A DNA stretch of 64,000 nt from Gelidibacter salicanalis (GTDB lineage Bacteria; Bacteroidota; Bacteroidia; Flavobacteriales; Flavobacteriaceae). Location of the stretch: positions 1 through 64,000 of the forward strand of contig NZ_VORX01000008.1 of NCBI RefSeq assembly GCF_007997285.1, written 5' to 3'. A program made the translations under genes and the position numbers. Positions 1-8,913 of this stretch are shown one piece after another. Position 1 is the stretch's first letter. Each line of letters begins with the position of its first letter. The notes beneath the pieces were generated by a model. The model was not told the DNA's origin. It saw only the letters and a list, made by a program, of their open reading frames with translations, and did no database searches.

Positions 1-120
1 GTGGGGATTTTGGGATTCCTTAGCCCAAAAACCGTATTTTCATTTTGTAGATAAGCCTAAACTTTTTTCACGGTTCTTTCAGGTGTCGATTTCCATAATA
101 TTTTGCTTCTTTCGACTTGT

Positions 121-168
121 CCACAACACTCGTATAGACGCAGTCAGTTGCGCCTATATTTGTTATAT
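121..168. other. attC-like imperfect hairpin at recombinase 3' end
   Basis: An imperfect inverted repeat has a core of TATAGACGCA (133-142) and TGCGCCTATA (149-158), one mismatch, with a 6-base loop. Pairing resumes outside the core after an asymmetric bulge, as ACAACA against TGTTAT. Two boxes containing AAC/GTT separated by an unpaired spacer, plus extra bases on one arm, resemble the folded bottom strand of an integron attC site. The stop codon of the neighbouring recombinase lies inside the outer arm. No U-run follows, so a terminator is less likely. The canonical RYYYAAC/GTTRRRY boxes are not matched exactly, so this is only a candidate. Confidence 0.35.
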
Positions 169-1281
169 GTTCTTATCAAACATATTGTTTTTCACAATAT
201 TATCCAAAGGACTCTCAATCTTTTTGTTAGAGATTCCTAAAACCTGTGTGTATATCTCGGTCGTCCTAGAACTATGATGACCTAACATCACCTGAATATT
301 TCTCAAATTCACCCCGTTTTGTAGCAAATGTGTGGCAAAACTGTGCCGTAATGTGTGCACTGTCGCCCAAGGATTTATTTTGCTTTTGGTCATGGATTGT
401 CTAAAGATTGCTTGTACACTTCTGGGGCTGTACTGACCGCCGTCTTGGCCTTCAAATAACCAATAGGCAGGCTTTTCTTTTGTATAATATTCACGTAACA
501 ACGTAAGCAAGGTATGGGATAGCACTGTCTTTCTGTCTTTTTTCCCTTTTCCGCCCTTGATATATAAATAACCTTCTTTGGAATGCACATCCCTAATTCT
601 TAAATTAATAACGTCACCCAACCGCAGTCCGCCACTGTATATGGTGTATAGTATGGTTTTATGTTTGATATTTGTAGGTGCATTGATCAGTTTATAGACT
701 TCCTCTTCACTTAAAACGCTGGGCAGGGTTTTTATTTTCTTTGGCCGAGTGATGTTATAGTATTCTTTAGGCTTTTCCAGTACTTTTTCATAAAACCATT
801 TGATCGCATTGACTGCCTGGTTTTGTTTTACTTCAGAAATCTTGAACTTGTTGATAAGATGCGCCAAATAACCTTCAATTTCATCCTTTGTCAGTTCGTC
901 AATCTTAGCATTTTCAAAAAATGCCAAGAAGCTTTTAAATTCATGCTTGTAGGTCTGTATTGTGCTTCGGCTGTAAGCTTTAAGTATGAGTTTTTGTTCA
1001 TACGTTGCCATTAACAACATAGACTTTTCCGATAGCGAAGAGTGTGTTACCGGCAGCGCGCGATCTTCGGATTTAAATTCATATTTGGAATGTAAAATCT
1101 TTTTGATTTCTTCCAAATTTTCTACGGTATTCACCACGCTCCACAGCTTTTGTTGCGGATGGTAAAAACTTGTGTTCATTGATTTTATTTGGGCTCTCAG
1201 ACCAGCTTCATTATAAGGGATAAACATCTTGATTCGCCTGGCATTATGTTTTGGTGTATAAATGATTGCGAGCATACTCAT
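163..1281 (-). CDS. Tyrosine recombinase / phage-type integrase
   Basis: This 372-residue protein has a SAM-like core-binding domain at about 85-180 and a catalytic domain at about 185-350. The catalytic set is complete: Arg220 in SGGLRLGD, a Lys in GGKGKKDR (about 245), His309 and Arg312 in HTLRHSFATH, His335 in MLGHHSS and Tyr344. It should cut and rejoin DNA at short specific sites. The first 70 residues form an extra N-terminal domain common in Bacteroidota recombinases. The ATG at 1281 gives that full extension; Met19 is an alternative start. A divergent small gene lies 88 bp away. XerC/D is unlikely because those lack the N-terminal extension. Its target site is unknown; the hairpin overlapping its stop codon is a candidate. 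Confidence 0.9.
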   Translation of the reverse strand: MSMLAIIYTPKHNARRIKMFIPYNEAGLRAQIKSMNTSFYHPQQKLWSVVNTVENLEEIKKILHSKYEFKSEDRALPVTHSSLSEKSMLLMATYEQKLILKAYSRSTIQTYKHEFKSFLAFFENAKIDELTKDEIEGYLAHLINKFKISEVKQNQAVNAIKWFYEKVLEKPKEYYNITRPKKIKTLPSVLSEEEVYKLINAPTNIKHKTILYTIYSGGLRLGDVINLRIRDVHSKEGYLYIKGGKGKKDRKTVLSHTLLTLLREYYTKEKPAYWLFEGQDGGQYSPRSVQAIFRQSMTKSKINPWATVHTLRHSFATHLLQNGVNLRNIQVMLGHHSSRTTEIYTQVLGISNKKIESPLDNIVKNNMFDKNI

Positions 1282-1369
1282 CCAATTTATAATAAAAATA
1301 GGGCTTTTAAGGGTTCATTATAAACAGTTTATGATAATAAGCGTATGTTTACCGTTAAATACTACTATC

Positions 1370-1738
1370 ATGGAGGAATCCACAAGAAAGCGCTTCTGTA
1401 AGATTTGTAAATCGCCAATAAAAGGAAGAAGTGATAAAGTTTTTTGCGGTGCTATTTGCAAGGCCTATTACCACAATAAGTTGAAGGAGGTTACCAATAA
1501 GGCGACTGCAAGTACAGATAGCATTCTACATAGAAATCGTTCTATACTGCTAGAAATCATGGGTAAAAATGGATCCCAGATTAAAGTGCTAAAAACTGTC
1601 TTGGAAAAGAAAAACTTCAAGTTTCATTATCTCACCGGATTTTATGAAAACGCACAAAATAAACGCTATCATATCGTATATGATTTTGCTTGGATGGATT
1701 TTAAAACTGGAGAAATATTAATTGTTAGACGTAAGTAA
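1370..1738 (+). CDS. Small zinc-ribbon protein of unknown function
   Basis: I place the start at ATG 1370 (122 residues). The frame is open further upstream, but the residues before it are low-complexity and overlap the divergent recombinase start. The N-terminus carries CKICKSP (about 10-16) and FCGAICKAYYHN (about 25-36), a four-cysteine pattern typical of a zinc ribbon. The rest is a basic alpha/beta segment ending in a predicted beta hairpin. I do not recognise a named family. It lies beside a recombinase and may be cargo of the same element or a DNA-binding accessory protein, but nothing in the sequence decides this. Confidence 0.65.
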   Translation: MEESTRKRFCKICKSPIKGRSDKVFCGAICKAYYHNKLKEVTNKATASTDSILHRNRSILLEIMGKNGSQIKVLKTVLEKKNFKFHYLTGFYENAQNKRYHIVYDFAWMDFKTGEILIVRRK

Positions 1739-2141
1739 CCGATTCCTTTGTCAATTTTTTGAATACACTATGTAAAGCTTAACTAAATTTATTTATAATT
1801 CTGAAATTTGCAATAAATAGAGTCATTTTCTGAAAATACTGTTAAATTACTACTTCAACAATCTTAAAATAATCATCTCCATATGTATTCAAAATAACAG
1901 TAACTACATTTTGGATGTAATGTTATGTCGTTGTTCAAAGGATTCAAAAAAAATTAGCAATAAGTTACTAATGCAGCCACCTGAATTAAGTCAATGGTTA
2001 AACGTAATAGATTGTTTTAGTTTTTAAATTTAATGAATTGATTATCATAAAAAAAGAATGATTCCTTTTAATTCAGAATTGAAGGATAAGGATTGACTGA
2101 AGTATACAAAAAGAAATTTAAAAATTGAGTTTAGTAATCCA
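1739..2141. other. AT-rich intergenic stretch, no gene seen
   Basis: About 400 bp of AT-rich DNA lies between the zinc-ribbon gene and the excisionase-like gene. Both strands are broken by frequent stops. I see no clear hairpin, tRNA or promoter box in it. Confidence 0.5.
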
Positions 2142-2387
2142 ATGATTAATCAAGTAAAAATACAGCCACTAAATTTGACTGGTAAAGTCTTCTGTGAAAA
2201 CTTGGGACTATCTTTCAATGGACAAATTATGCAGTCTTTGAGAGAGCTAGGATTGGTCAGCTTTTTTAAAGTGGGGAAAAAATATTTTTACGCTTATGAA
2301 GATATTGAGGCAGTGAATCAGAAACTACGCAACGGTAAAATATCTATTAAAGTTAATAATGGATACTATATAACCTTGAATGAATAG
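2142..2387 (+). CDS. Small excisionase-like DNA-binding protein (putative)
   Basis: This is an 81-residue protein. Its middle part (residues about 45-65, FKVGKKYFYAYEDIEAV) resembles the wing and recognition region of excisionase/MerR-type helix-turn-helix proteins that accompany Bacteroidota integrative elements, where a lysine-rich turn is followed by an aromatic-acidic 'Y.EDI' segment. The usual N-terminal 'LT..EAA' helix is not evident, so the match is partial. It faces the decayed recombinase on the opposite strand, which fits a small integrative-element remnant. It could instead be an unrelated small protein. Confidence 0.45.
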   Translation: MINQVKIQPLNLTGKVFCENLGLSFNGQIMQSLRELGLVSFFKVGKKYFYAYEDIEAVNQKLRNGKISIKVNNGYYITLNE

Positions 2388-2433
2388 TAAACTTAAAAGC
2401 CTTTACTTATTTTCAAAAGAATAGTGATTTAAT

Positions 2434-3640
2434 TTATCCAAATAATCGATTCATCTCGTCAGTCTTCTCCTTCTGATAGAAATCTTTCAGGTAATGTTGC
2501 GTAGTAGATAACTTGGTATGTCCCAAGAGTTTGGATATCATTAATAATCCTGTGTTGTTTTTCACTGCAAAATCTGCAAATGAATGTTTTGCCATATGCA
2601 TATTTACCCATTTTTTTATATCTGCTTTTTCACAAACAATTCGCAAAGATCTATTAGTAGCATTGTTAGCAATGTATAATTGATGTTCAATATCCTCTAA
2701 ACTTCTATTATCCATACCGTAAAGAGGAGGGAAGACATAGATAGGATCCTTTCCCTGATATTTTTCTACAATTGAGATGGCTTTAGGAACAAGGGGTAAA
2801 GTTCTTTTAGCACCCGCTCTTGTTCTAGATTTTTGCATTGTATAAATTATTTCATCATTTACAATATTTTCCCAGCGTAGTCTACAAATGTCTGAAAACC
2901 TCATGCCCGCAGTGTAGAATGAAAATAAAACATATCTCGAGCTTTGATCATTCCTTTATATCTTGGTAGGATTTCCAAGTCTGAAAGTTTTAAAATCTCT
3001 TCAAATGTTAAAGAATCTTTTTGTGTGTTTTCTGTAATGATATGGAAGCCTTGAATAGGATTTTGGCTTATGATACCAATTTTAACAGCTTTATATATGA
3101 CCGAATAAATTGATTTAAAGTTGGAGGCTACGGTATTTATTCTGTTTCTTCTTTCGAGCATCCATTTTTCGTAATCTTTTGCAAAATGAATTGAGAGATC
3201 TGAAAATGAAATATGACTTGTAAATTCCCTTAGCTTCTTAATATATTGATCTTGAGTATTCGCTGTGCGTATTTTTCCTTTTAATCTAGCTTCATTGACT
3301 ATTTGTTGATAGAAATCTAAAAATGAGCTTGAATCGTATTTTTTGTTATTCTTATATAAGAATAGCAGCCATTTGCTGAGACACCTCTATTGTTGTAATA
3401 TATCTTTTGAATTGAAATTATCAACGAATCTAAACCCGCGTTTAGTTTTTCTACAAGGGGATGTTTTTTGACTTTTTTCCTTCTATCATCCCATTGTGTT
3501 TTTTTAACAGAAACACCTGAATCAATATACTGCACATCCTGTTGTGAAGTCTCAATTTTGAGTCTAATTAATTGTGTACCATTTTTCTTTAGGTAAGGAG
3601 AAAGATAATATTGAAATTCATTAGTTCGATATTAGTTCGA
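2434..3640 (-). pseudogene. Frameshifted tyrosine recombinase (Bacteroidota transposon type)
   Basis: One integrase is split over three frames. The arm-binding N-terminal part can be read from about 3640 (YYLSPYLKKNGTQLIRLKI, then the residues encoded at 3317-3535) but has no start codon. After a shift near 3360, the core-binding domain runs to about 2935. After a second shift the catalytic domain (2434-2904) holds MRFSDICRLRW, HMAKHSFADFA, LLGHTKLSTTQHY and its tyrosine. In an intact relative MAKHSF would be xLRHTF, so a catalytic Arg may also be replaced by Lys. At least two frameshifts and a lost start mark it as dead. It resembles the roughly 400-residue recombinases of conjugative or mobilizable elements. 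Confidence 0.85.
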
Positions 3641-3642
3641 TA
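3621..3642. repeat. Perfect 11-bp tandem duplication
   Basis: The 11-mer TTAGTTCGATA occurs twice head to tail (3621-3631, 3632-3642), followed by TTTGAAC. It sits exactly where the start of the decayed recombinase should be. It could be a recombinase arm-type site or a simple slippage duplication that helped kill the gene. Confidence 0.6.
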
Positions 3643-3725
3643 TTTGAACAATTATAAACGAATATAAATAATTTTACTCTTATGAAAATAAGCGTATTGC
3701 CACTGATCTTAAGGGAGCTAGGGGT

Positions 3726-4436
3726 TTATTCCTCCATAGTGTGGTATACGTTCTGAACATCATCATCTTCTTCTAATTTTTCTAATAGTTTTTCAACATC
3801 TTCCGCTTCTTCTGGCGTCAGTTTTTTGGTAACTTGTGGGATGCGTTCAAAACCGGAAGATAAAATTTCAATCTTTCTATGTTCCAATTCCGATTGGATG
3901 GCTCCAAAACTTTCAAACGGTGCATAAATTAAAACACCATCATCGTCCTTAAAAACTTCCTCAGCTCCAAAATCAATGAATTCCAATTCTAACTCTTCCG
4001 GATCTAAACCTTCCGCATCAATCCTGAAATTACAGGTATGGTCAAACATAAACACCACGGAACCTGAAGTGCCCAAACTACCATCACATTTATTAAAATA
4101 ACTGCGGACGTTTGCTACGGTCCTTGTGTTATTATCCGTTGCGGTTTCTACCAGAATGGCAATACCATGAGGTGCATATCCTTCAAAAAGAACTTCTTTA
4201 AAATCGCCTAAACTCTTGTCAGAAGCACGCTTTATGGCGCGTTCCACGTTGTCCTTTGGCATGTTGACGGCCTTTGCGTTTTGAATTACAGCTCTCAATC
4301 TTGCATTAGATTCAGGCTCTGGACCCCCATCTTTTACTGCCATGACAATGTCTTTACCAATACGCGTAAAGGCTTTGCTCATTGCTGACCAGCGTTTCAT
4401 TTTACGTGCTTTACGAAATTCAAAAGCTCTTCCCAT
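3726..4436 (-). CDS. yebC: YebC/PmpR/TACO1 family protein
   Basis: I choose ATG 4436 (236 residues) because family members begin MGRAFEFRKARKMKRW; 18 further in-frame upstream residues look non-coding. The protein carries the hallmark N-terminal helical region (MSKAFTRIGKDI), the NMPKDNVERAIK segment and the central alpha/beta domains, with an acidic C-terminus. Members were described as DNA-binding regulators, and more recent work on TACO1/YebC ties them to translation through proline-rich stretches. It follows a 314-bp gap after the carbinolamine dehydratase gene and is probably transcribed separately. Length and motifs are normal. Confidence 0.95.
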   Translation of the reverse strand: MGRAFEFRKARKMKRWSAMSKAFTRIGKDIVMAVKDGGPEPESNARLRAVIQNAKAVNMPKDNVERAIKRASDKSLGDFKEVLFEGYAPHGIAILVETATDNNTRTVANVRSYFNKCDGSLGTSGSVVFMFDHTCNFRIDAEGLDPEELELEFIDFGAEEVFKDDDGVLIYAPFESFGAIQSELEHRKIEILSSGFERIPQVTKKLTPEEAEDVEKLLEKLEEDDDVQNVYHTMEE

Positions 4437-4750
4437 TTTAAGTTTTAAGTTTAAAAGTTTAAAATACTGAGTTTGAGATGCATTTCTCAAACGTCACTTG
4501 TTACAATTTAGCGATCAGTGCTATGGTCGCAAATTCTTAACAAATTTAAAAAAATACAGTTATCAGTGGGTATTTGTAGGCTCAAAATTATCTTTTAATC
4601 AATTTATTTATAATGAATATCATCTGCATTTTGATCGCAAAAGTGTTTTAATCAGAAACAGCCTTCGGAAAGGCTGTTATGATAAAATTGAGATCTTTTA
4701 GGTTGCGTAAATCTAAAATGATTTAAAATCCTACTTATACTGTCTATTAT
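4437..4750. other. Intergenic region upstream of yebC
   Basis: This 314-bp gap separates yebC from the carbinolamine dehydratase gene. It holds one clear hairpin (4657-4678, listed separately) and otherwise AT-rich DNA that should include the yebC promoter. The short open frame at 4498-4701 on the plus strand has no recognisable protein features. Confidence 0.5.
4657..4678 (-). terminator. Hairpin, probable terminator after carbinolamine dehydratase gene
   Basis: AACAGCCTT and AAGGCTGTT form a 9-bp perfect stem with a 4-base loop. On the minus strand it lies about 70 bp past the carbinolamine dehydratase stop and is followed only by a broken T stretch, so termination strength is uncertain. 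Confidence 0.45.
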
Positions 4751-5041
4751 TTAATCTTGTACCTCTACTATAGCTTCAATGGCTTCAGCGAGTTTAAAAT
4801 CTTTTTCTGTCACGCCTTTCGCGCTGTGGGTGGTCAGTGAAATGGTAAGCATGTTGTAAACGTTTTTCCAATCCGGATGATGATTTTGCGCTTCACACTC
4901 AAATGCAATTCTACTCATCGCACTAAAGCAATCCTTAAAATTATCAAATTCAAATTCGGCATGAAGTGCGTTGTCATAAAATTCCCAATCAGGAAAATGC
5001 AATAATTTTTTTTCTATGGTTTCTTCAGATAATGGAGACAT
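4751..5041 (-). CDS. 4a-hydroxytetrahydrobiopterin (pterin carbinolamine) dehydratase
   Basis: A 96-residue cytosolic protein. It carries the signature of the family: His54 and His55 in EAQNHHPDW, an aromatic after a short gap, His72 in LTTHSAKG and Asp81. The enzyme dehydrates 4a-hydroxytetrahydrobiopterin to regenerate the pterin cofactor of aromatic amino acid hydroxylases. No hydroxylase gene lies in this window, so the partner must be elsewhere. Some homologues also act as moonlighting regulators (DCoH). It is 55 bp downstream of the RmlD-like gene and is likely part of the gcvT run. Confidence 0.93.
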   Translation of the reverse strand: MSPLSEETIEKKLLHFPDWEFYDNALHAEFEFDNFKDCFSAMSRIAFECEAQNHHPDWKNVYNMLTISLTTHSAKGVTEKDFKLAEAIEAIVEVQD

Positions 5042-5096
5042 ATTTTAGAGTTTTAAGTTTCTTAAAATTATAAATTATAATTGACAAATTCGAAGT

Positions 5097-5945
5097 CTAG
5101 GGATTATAATTCATGTAATTGTTCAATTCTTCAAGCAGTTCTGTGCTGCTTAGTTGAAGATGCTTTGGTAAGGCATTTAAATTAGGCATTACGGCTAAAT
5201 AACGGTCTTCATTGGTCGTATACACTTGCATGTAATTCACGGCTTCTGACGAGATTAAAGACACCATTTCCATGATAAAATCGTCATGATGTACCAGATC
5301 TGAACTTCCCAGATGAAACACGCCAGACTTATCTCTATTAATGATATAATGCAACTGTTGGGTCAGCTTATAATCCGTAGTGACGTTCATAATCAAATTC
5401 GGAAAGACTTCAATGGCGGTTTTGTCTGCAATGTGCTGCTTGATTACCTTTACTCGAGGTGATTGCGTGCCGAAAATCATCGGAAGCCTTACAATCACCA
5501 CTTTTTTCTTGGGCAACCGCATCAGCATATTTTCTATTTTGATTTTGAAATGGCCATAAACACTCCCGCTTAAGGTTTTATCATCCTCATAACTTGGGTA
5601 TTTGCTATAAGCGTCAAAGACATTTGCCGAAGATAGAAAGATGATTTTACAGTCCTGTGCCATCACATATTCCGCCATATGCCGGTGCGCAATTACTTGT
5701 GCATGAAAATCACCACGTAAACAAGATATAATTATGGAAGGTTTGACGGCTTCTAAAATTTCAAATATATCATCTTCTTCCACCCGGTATTGAAAAAAGT
5801 GTTTGTTAGTCTCAAATGCAGGATTTGTTACATGATACGTGCCAAAAGTTTTAAAGTACGAACACAATTCTTTATACAGGGCATTGCCTATAAAGCCACT
5901 GGCTCCTAAGATGAGGATGCGATGTTTGTTGTCCGGAGTTTTCAT
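5097..5945 (-). CDS. NAD(P)-dependent sugar epimerase/reductase, RmlD-like
   Basis: A 282-residue extended short-chain dehydrogenase. The nucleotide-binding loop GASGFIG is at 14-20. A Tyr/Lys pair in a YGHFKIKIE context is consistent with the YxxxK catalytic motif. The family includes dTDP-4-dehydrorhamnose reductase (RmlD), but no other rhamnose gene is nearby, so the substrate is undecided. It is 18 bp downstream of the glutaminase gene in the same orientation. Confidence is good for the fold and low for the substrate. Confidence 0.8.
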   Translation of the reverse strand: MKTPDNKHRILILGASGFIGNALYKELCSYFKTFGTYHVTNPAFETNKHFFQYRVEEDDIFEILEAVKPSIIISCLRGDFHAQVIAHRHMAEYVMAQDCKIIFLSSANVFDAYSKYPSYEDDKTLSGSVYGHFKIKIENMLMRLPKKKVVIVRLPMIFGTQSPRVKVIKQHIADKTAIEVFPNLIMNVTTDYKLTQQLHYIINRDKSGVFHLGSSDLVHHDDFIMEMVSLISSEAVNYMQVYTTNEDRYLAVMPNLNALPKHLQLSSTELLEELNNYMNYNP

Positions 5946-5963
5946 GAATTTGGGGCACTTTCT

Positions 5964-6878
5964 TTAAAAAATAGACAGCTTGGTCATAGAGGTAAACTGC
6001 TCTAATGCTTTCATTCCTAACATGGAATTACCTTGCGGATTTAAGCCAGGCGACCATACTGAAATTGTAAAATGATTGGGCAGAAGTGCCACAATGCCAC
6101 CGCCAACACCACTTTTACCTGGTAATCCTACTTCAAATGCAAATTCTCCCGCTTCATCATAAAATCCGCAGGTAAGCATAATGGCATTGATCCGTTTGGC
6201 CTGACTTTCAGAAATCAATTTATTCTGTTGACAGCAATTTCCGTGGTTCGCAAACATAAAGAAGGCTTTGGTGAGTTGCTCACAGGTCATTTCAATAGCA
6301 CACTGATGGAAGTAAAAATCTAGCACATCATCCACATCATTTTTTAAATTGCCATAAGCTTTTAATAAATTGGCCGCAGCGTAATTATTATAGCCGGTCA
6401 GACGTTCAGAATTGGCGACAGCTTCGTTAAAATTAATGGTAGGATCATCAACCACTGAGCGTACATAGTTTAAAAAATCTTCTTTCGGATTATCCAATAG
6501 TGATACCAAAATGTCAGCAATTACCAACGCGCCTGCATTAATTAAAGGATTTCTAGGAATACCATTTTCCAATTCTAAAAGTGACAGATGGTTAAACGGA
6601 TTTCCTGAAGGCTCCACATCAACACGTTGCCACAAGTTTTCTGGATACATGGGCAAGACCATGGCGAGTGTAAGTACTTTTGAAATACTTTGAATAGACA
6701 ATTTTTTATTCCAATCGCCAGTGGCAAAAGTCTCACCAGTCATGAGTCTTAAATGAATCCCGAAGTTATTGGCGTCAATGTCCGCCAACTCCGGAATATA
6801 GGAAGCGACAACGCCTCTTGCGACCTCGTCCTTTAAATCATTATGTATGGTATTGATGACATTTTGGTAGTCAATCAT
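5964..6878 (-). CDS. glsA: Glutaminase
   Basis: A 304-residue enzyme of the serine-dependent glutaminase family, which resembles beta-lactamases. The catalytic SxxK is Ser64-Lys67 in SIQSISKVLTLA. Other family segments are RNPLINAGALV, the ERLTGYNNYAAA region and GLPGKSGVGGGIVA near the C-terminus. It hydrolyses glutamine to glutamate and ammonia in the cytoplasm. The start codon lies 3 bp after the gcvT stop, so the two genes are almost certainly co-transcribed. It is a free-standing glutaminase, not the class I amidotransferase type that channels ammonia to a partner. Confidence 0.95.
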   Translation of the reverse strand: MIDYQNVINTIHNDLKDEVARGVVASYIPELADIDANNFGIHLRLMTGETFATGDWNKKLSIQSISKVLTLAMVLPMYPENLWQRVDVEPSGNPFNHLSLLELENGIPRNPLINAGALVIADILVSLLDNPKEDFLNYVRSVVDDPTINFNEAVANSERLTGYNNYAAANLLKAYGNLKNDVDDVLDFYFHQCAIEMTCEQLTKAFFMFANHGNCCQQNKLISESQAKRINAIMLTCGFYDEAGEFAFEVGLPGKSGVGGGIVALLPNHFTISVWSPGLNPQGNSMLGMKALEQFTSMTKLSIF

Positions 6879-6881
6879 CTA

Positions 6882-7964
6882 TTATGCTTTATAAAATGGC
6901 GTCTTTACCACTGTAGCTGGAACGGCATTTTTACGAATTTGAATATTAATTTTACTACCTGCATCTGCAAAGATAGCCGGCACGTATCCTAAGCCAATAC
7001 CTTTGTTTAATGATGGCGACATGGTACCAGAAGTAACCACTCCAATTTTATTGCCATTTCCGTCTACAATATCGTAACCATGACGTGGAATGCCTCGATC
7101 ATCTAACTCAAACCCGACCAATTTATTTTCCGGACCATGTTCCTTTTCAGATTTTAAAGCCTCACTATTGGTAAATTCTTTGGTAAATTTCGTTACCCAA
7201 CCTAAACCGGCGGCGATAGGAGAGGTGTTCTCATCAATGTCATTGCCGTATAAACAATAGCCCATTTCTAAACGCAAGGTATCACGTGCCGCTAAACCGA
7301 TAGGTTTAATGCCGTAAGAAGCACCTGCTTCAAATACCTTGTCCCAAATTTGTTTTACTTCTGAGTTCTTGCAGTAGATTTCGAATCCGCCGCTTCCCGT
7401 ATATCCGGTTGCAGAAATGATCACGTGTTCAACGCCTGCAAAGTCGCCCACCACAAAATTGTAGAATTTTATTTCTGAAAGGTCATGGCTTGTTAGGCTC
7501 TGCATAGCTTCCACCGCTTTTGGCCCTTGGATGGCTAGCAAAGAATAGTCTGGAGAAAGATCTCTCATGGTTGCGCCCACATCATTTTTAGAACTGATCC
7601 AATTCCAATCTTTTTCAATATTTCCCGCATTAACCACCAACAGATAAGATTCCTCTTTCATTTTATAGATGATCAAATCATCAACAATACCGCCAGTTTC
7701 ATTTGGTAAATAGCTGTATTGGGCCTTACCAATAGTCAATTTAGACGCATCGTTACTGCAAACTTTTTGAATCAATTCCAAGGCATGTGGTCCTTCAATT
7801 AAAAACTCACCCATGTGTGATACATCAAAGACACCAACCCCTTTTCTTACAGTTTCATGTTCTGCGCTGACACCTTCATATTGAACAGGCATATTGAATC
7901 CTGCATAAGGGACTAATTTTGCTCCTAGAGCTTCGTGAGTAGCTGTTAATGCTGTACTTTTCAT
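6882..7964 (-). CDS. gcvT: Glycine cleavage system T protein (aminomethyltransferase)
   Basis: I place the start at ATG 7964 (360 residues, the usual family length); eight more in-frame codons exist upstream. The protein shows the GcvT pattern [14 protein letters not shown] near residue 50, the folate-site segment [11 protein letters not shown] near residue 97, and [17 protein letters not shown] near the C-terminus. It transfers the methylene group from aminomethyl-lipoyl H protein to tetrahydrofolate and releases ammonia. gcvP and gcvH are not in this window. It heads a minus-strand run with glsA, the RmlD-like gene and the carbinolamine dehydratase gene. Confidence 0.96.
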   Translation of the reverse strand: MKSTALTATHEALGAKLVPYAGFNMPVQYEGVSAEHETVRKGVGVFDVSHMGEFLIEGPHALELIQKVCSNDASKLTIGKAQYSYLPNETGGIVDDLIIYKMKEESYLLVVNAGNIEKDWNWISSKNDVGATMRDLSPDYSLLAIQGPKAVEAMQSLTSHDLSEIKFYNFVVGDFAGVEHVIISATGYTGSGGFEIYCKNSEVKQIWDKVFEAGASYGIKPIGLAARDTLRLEMGYCLYGNDIDENTSPIAAGLGWVTKFTKEFTNSEALKSEKEHGPENKLVGFELDDRGIPRHGYDIVDGNGNKIGVVTSGTMSPSLNKGIGLGYVPAIFADAGSKINIQIRKNAVPATVVKTPFYKA

Positions 7965-8044
7965 AAGATATGTGTTTGAATTCTGCACTGCAGAAGTTGT
8001 TTTTTACTGGTTGATTAAAATGCACAGTATTGATACGTGCAGCA

Positions 8045-8052
8045 CAAAAGTA
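8045..8052 (-). promoter_or_regulatory. -7 promoter box for gcvT
   Basis: On the minus strand TACTTTTG matches the Bacteroidota sigma-A -7 consensus TAnnTTTG exactly, about 80 bp upstream of the gcvT start. A TTTT rather than TTTG sits 19 bp further upstream, so the -33 element is only partly matched. Confidence 0.5.
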
Positions 8053-8230
8053 TCGAAAATTATCTGTTTTAAAAATGAATGGCGCCGATTAAAATTTCTT
8101 GGAATGAAGACCTTATATATTATGGAAAATTGCAATTTAGATTCTCGCATAACTTAGATTTTAATTGATAAACTTAAGTTAAAGCGCTGGTTAAAATTTT
8201 TTGTAAGGAAAATAAAGTTAGATTATAGTT

Positions 8231-8857
8231 ATGGAAAATGTATTAGTAGCCGGTGCAAATGGCACCACAGGAAAACAAATTGTAAAATTATTGTCGGAAA
8301 CACAGTATTTTAAACCTGTCGCCATGGTAAGATCAGAAGATCAAAGGGCACAATTTGAAAAAGATGGGATTAAAACTGTTTTAGGCGATTTGGAGAAAGA
8401 CGTGTCCCATGCCGTTAAGGATATTGATAAGGTGATTTTTGCCGCCGGATCAGGTGGGAAATATGTGATTGGCGTAGATCAAGAGGGTGCAAAACGCTTA
8501 ATTGATTCATCAAAAAATGCGAACATTAAAAAATTCGTGATGCTGAGTTCGATGGGTGCAGATGCTCCTGAGAAGGCGGATCAGTTAGTAGACTATTTAA
8601 AAGCAAAGCATAATGCTGATGAGCATTTAAAAAACAGCGGACTAAATTATGCAATTGTAAGACCTGGGAGTCTCACCAATGACACTCCTACAGACCATAT
8701 TCAATTGCAGACAAAATTATCACAACAAGGAGAAATAAGCAGGGGAGATGTAGCTCAAACATTGGTGCGCGCCCTCCACGATGACACTGCCAATAAGGTG
8801 TCGTTTGAGATTTTAAAAGGCGATACCTTAATTGGAAAAGCGTTAGAAAACATTTAA
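8231..8857 (+). CDS. NAD(P)-binding atypical SDR (SDR_a5/NmrA-like)
   Basis: A 208-residue Rossmann protein with the atypical glycine loop GANGTTG (8-14). LSSMGAD and a YAIVRPGSLTND segment follow the pattern of atypical SDR group 5 proteins related to YwnB/biliverdin reductase B. It lacks a clear YxxxK active site, so catalysis is uncertain; it may sense or use NAD(P)H. It stands alone between the divergent gcvT promoter region and the convergent thrC, with a bidirectional terminator after it. Confidence 0.8.
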   Translation: MENVLVAGANGTTGKQIVKLLSETQYFKPVAMVRSEDQRAQFEKDGIKTVLGDLEKDVSHAVKDIDKVIFAAGSGGKYVIGVDQEGAKRLIDSSKNANIKKFVMLSSMGADAPEKADQLVDYLKAKHNADEHLKNSGLNYAIVRPGSLTNDTPTDHIQLQTKLSQQGEISRGDVAQTLVRALHDDTANKVSFEILKGDTLIGKALENI

Positions 8858-8884
8858 ACTCGATTTTTAAACCACATATACTAT

Positions 8885-8913
8885 AAAAAAGAGGCTCTAG
8901 ACCTCTTTTTTTT
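8885..8913. terminator. Bidirectional terminator between SDR gene and thrC
   Basis: AAAAAAGAGG and CCTCTTTTTT form a stem around a 6-7 base loop, with A-run and T-run flanks on both sides. It lies exactly between two convergent genes. Confidence 0.8.

Noticed and set aside
83-277. Possible small gene on the plus strand
   Set aside because: It overlaps the 3' end of the recombinase and the hairpin, and the translation has no protein-like features.
523-529. GyrA-box variant QNRGGVG (protein residues 523-529 of GyrA) as a novelty
   Set aside because: It differs from the E. coli box, but I cannot rule out that it is the normal form in this phylum, so it is only mentioned in the gene entry.
4498-4701. 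Possible 67-codon gene upstream of yebC
   Set aside because: It contains the 4657-4678 hairpin, has no recognisable motif and lies in a probable promoter region.
5964-6878. Glutaminase as ammonia donor for the PP-loop NRPS
   Set aside because: It is a serine-type housekeeping glutaminase 30 kb away in the gcvT run, not a class I amidotransferase partner of the HisH type.
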